Part shown: piece by piece, positions 62,151 to 64,000 of the stretch | Layout of the letters: each line of letters begins with the position of its first letter | Numbering within the stretch: position 1 is the stretch's first letter | Assembly (NCBI RefSeq): GCF_016888445.1 | Contig: NZ_JAFEKF010000001.1 | Coordinates: forward strand, 62,001 to 126,000 | Length of the DNA: 64,000 bases | Reading direction: 5' to 3' | Origin: Marinomonas ostreistagni | GTDB taxonomy: Bacteria; Pseudomonadota; Gammaproteobacteria; Pseudomonadales; Marinomonadaceae | Program-made: the position numbers and the translations under genes | The notes under the pieces: model-generated | What the model saw: only the letters and a program-made list of their open reading frames with translations | The model's database searches: none | Told to the model about the DNA's origin: nothing

Positions 62151-64000
62151 ATGCGTAATCTAGCTTTATTTTCCTATGCTTCCCTAGCGACCTTGTCGCT
62201 CTCCACTTCTGCAATCGCATCGCCAGCCCTCGAAGATTTGGCACAAGAGCGTCAGTGGCGCAGTATGCTGCACTACGACCAAATAGGTGTGCTACGTCAG
62301 TCTGGAAGCCAAATTGAAGATGCCAGTTTTTTTCTTGCTGCAGACGGTCAGTATTCAGCGTTAGCTGAGCTTAAGGCAACCGTTGCTGCGATGACTCGTC
62401 AGCCAGTGGGCGATGTGAATGAGTCAGCCCAGTGTCGCTATCCCGCACGTTTAGCTTGGCTTCAGGAGCATCTCCCAGAGACTCAATTTGAGTCAGTTGA
62501 CTGCCCTGAATTTGATGAGTGGCGGCAGCAGCTTAATGCGGAAAAGGTGTTTCTGGTGTTTCCAGCGGCGTATTTGAACAGTCCGTCTTCTATGTATGGG
62601 CATACATTATTTCGTCTAAAGAAGAAGGGCAATGACACGCCACTGCTCGACTTTGCGGTGAATTACGCTGCCAATACTGATCCTGCTGACAACCAGCTTG
62701 TGTTTAGCTACAAAGGGCTTTCAGGGGGCTATCCTGGCGTGGTGTCGGTAATGCCTTTCTATCAAAAGGTCAAAGAGTATAATTTTCTCGAGAACCGCGA
62801 TATTTGGGAGTATGAGTTAGATCTCACGTCCGAGGAAGTCGATCAGTTTGTGCGTCATATATGGGAAATGAAGCGTACTTCGATGCCCTACTACTTCTTT
62901 TCGCAAAACTGCTCCTACCAGTTGTTGACGATGTTGGATGCGGCGAGTCCAAGACTTAACTTGGCTGCACAATTCGATATTTGGGCGATTCCTGCCGATA
63001 CTGTGCGAGAGATTAAGCGTCAAGGTGTGTTGGGTGAGGCCTCTTATCGGCCTTCAACGCTCAATAAAATCGAAAACATGCTGGCTCAAGTGTCGCCAGA
63101 GCAGATTGCTATAGCCCGTGAGTTGGTTGAGCAGCCAGAACTTGATTTGGCGGCTGTGGCACCTTTGACGCCGGTCGAGCAAGCGCGTGTGTATGATGTC
63201 GCTTATGAATACAGCCGCTATTTATCCGCCCGCAAAAAATCCACGCTTGCGCATTTAAGTGGCAGGTCCATTAAGTTGTTGTCTTTGCGTAGTAAGCTTC
63301 AAGTTGATGATGTGTTTGCGCCGGTAACTACGCCAAGTGTGCGTGATGATCAAGGGCACAGCACCTCGCGTATCAGTCTTGGTGGTGAGCGTCGTCTTGG
63401 CGAGAATTACACGATTCTAGACTATCGCCCTTCATATCATGACGTGCTTGATCCTAAGGGGGGGTATCTTGAGGGGGCAGAGCTGTCTATGTTTAGTGGT
63501 GCTTTGCGTTGGTCGGAACAAGATGGTCTCGAGATTGATCAGATTAATTTCCTTAATATTCATTCAATGGCGCCAGCCAATGCGTTGATGCTGCCTAAGT
63601 CTTGGCATATCAATGCCAGTCTGCTGCGTGATATTGCGTTAGACGATGAATTGGTGTTTCGCTTACATGGTGGGGCAGGGGTGACCCAGCGTATCGGTGA
63701 TAATAGTTTGTTGGCAGGCTTTTGGAATGGTCGCGCTTCTCTAGATGATGAATATAAAGATGGTTATCAGCTTGCGACAGGCCCTGAGATCAAGTGGCTG
63801 GCGTCGTTTGAGCAAATCAATCTATCTTTGAGTTATCAGTACTTGGAAGATGTTAATCGCCATGATGGTGAGCGCCAAGAGGCTCAATTTGGTGTGGCAC
63901 ATACATTTGCACAGGATTGGCAATGGCGTCTTGAGGCTGGCCACACTAAGGTTTCGGAAGATGAGTGGAGCCATGTCAAAGGAATGGTTAATTACTATTT
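62151..64000 (+). CDS. DUF4105/Lnb-like periplasmic and outer-membrane protein (partial at 3' end)
   Basis: A frame open from the ATG at 62151 to the window end (616 codons). A signal peptide (to ~AIA-SPA) is followed by a DUF4105/Lnb N-terminal periplasmic domain (PF13387): NSPSSMYGHTLFRL, DFAVNYAANTD and FFSQNCSYQLLTMLD, whose Cys-Asn pair resembles a cysteine catalytic centre. From ~400 on, alternating strands (LRWSEQDGLEIDQINFLNI, LVFRLHGGAGV, INLSLSYQYLEDV, WQWRLEAGHTKV) look like an outer-membrane barrel. The final visible residues MVNYY are typical of a barrel end, so the stop is probably just outside. It is not seen whole, so its activity is unconfirmed. Confidence 0.85.
   Translation, partial: MRNLALFSYASLATLSLSTSAIASPALEDLAQERQWRSMLHYDQIGVLRQSGSQIEDASFFLAADGQYSALAELKATVAAMTRQPVGDVNESAQCRYPARLAWLQEHLPETQFESVDCPEFDEWRQQLNAEKVFLVFPAAYLNSPSSMYGHTLFRLKKKGNDTPLLDFAVNYAANTDPADNQLVFSYKGLSGGYPGVVSVMPFYQKVKEYNFLENRDIWEYELDLTSEEVDQFVRHIWEMKRTSMPYYFFSQNCSYQLLTMLDAASPRLNLAAQFDIWAIPADTVREIKRQGVLGEASYRPSTLNKIENMLAQVSPEQIAIARELVEQPELDLAAVAPLTPVEQARVYDVAYEYSRYLSARKKSTLAHLSGRSIKLLSLRSKLQVDDVFAPVTTPSVRDDQGHSTSRISLGGERRLGENYTILDYRPSYHDVLDPKGGYLEGAELSMFSGALRWSEQDGLEIDQINFLNIHSMAPANALMLPKSWHINASLLRDIALDDELVFRLHGGAGVTQRIGDNSLLAGFWNGRASLDDEYKDGYQLATGPEIKWLASFEQINLSLSYQYLEDVNRHDGERQEAQFGVAHTFAQDWQWRLEAGHTKVSEDEWSHVKGMVNYY

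Overview
The window reads as chromosome of a marine, motile, heterotrophic gammaproteobacterium, most likely Oceanospirillales (Oceanospirillaceae-like). Evidence for this is the gene content: four chemoreceptors, GGDEF-EAL proteins, OpgGH, an ETF-linked dimethylglycine demethylase cluster with a BCCT betaine-type transporter, pseudoazurin, OmpW and PiT. This is an inference from gene families, not from a marker gene. I see no phage, insertion sequence, CRISPR array or rRNA. Nearly all space is coding, and most transcription units end in clear intrinsic terminators.

Layout. 1-3239: the end of a chemoreceptor, then a periplasmic family-3 binding protein coupled to a membrane GGDEF-EAL protein. 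3266-7552 (minus): a tight five-gene operon of a thermostable-hemolysin-family protein, an AMP-forming acyl ligase, a haem-oxygenase-like diiron protein, an SDR and a TPR protein. This looks like an uncharacterised acyl-modifying pathway. 7753-16057: ybiT, an LpxR-type outer-membrane protein, an HBM chemoreceptor, small metabolic genes, pseudoazurin and two beta-barrel proteins. 16306-20027: opgGH for periplasmic glucans. 20328-27773: NnrU, a dCache chemoreceptor, a LysR/MFS divergent pair and a second GGDEF-EAL protein. 27833-32942: ghrA-like, hpaF-like, a PAP2 phosphatase/glycosyltransferase pair, folE and a DMT exporter. 33127-33463: two identical tRNA-Leu(UAG) genes. 33534-38261: ABC ATPase/MFS pair, and an AraC regulator divergent from an exaC-type aldehyde dehydrogenase. 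38628-49202: PiT phosphate transporter, two related membrane hypotheticals, LysE, topB, a universal stress protein, a small Fur-box membrane protein, FKBP, GNAT, roxA and purB. 49387-61399: chemoreceptor, dipeptidase, DUF5943, dgcA, dgcB, etfA, etfB, a small protein and a BCCT transporter, forming a betaine/dimethylglycine assimilation island. 61606-64000: a DUF3015 protein and a DUF4105/Lnb-like outer-membrane protein cut by the window end.

The most interesting signal is regulatory. Three separate promoters carry arrays of PhoB-type heptamers (CTGTCAT-like) repeated at exactly 11-bp intervals: in front of the HBM chemoreceptor (10727-10755), the PAP2/glycosyltransferase operon (29240-29279) and pit (38375-38414). 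The genes they precede suggest a phosphate-starvation programme: phosphate import, a chemotactic response, and replacement of membrane phospholipid by glycolipid through a PAP2 phosphatase plus an MJ1255/VC2487-type glycosyltransferase. That lipid-remodelling module is inferred and differs from the known PlcP/Agt pair. The second candidate novelty is the five-gene hemolysin-family/acyl-ligase/diiron-oxidase operon. A third is a 54-residue membrane protein (45134-45298) that sits just downstream of a 16/19 Fur box.
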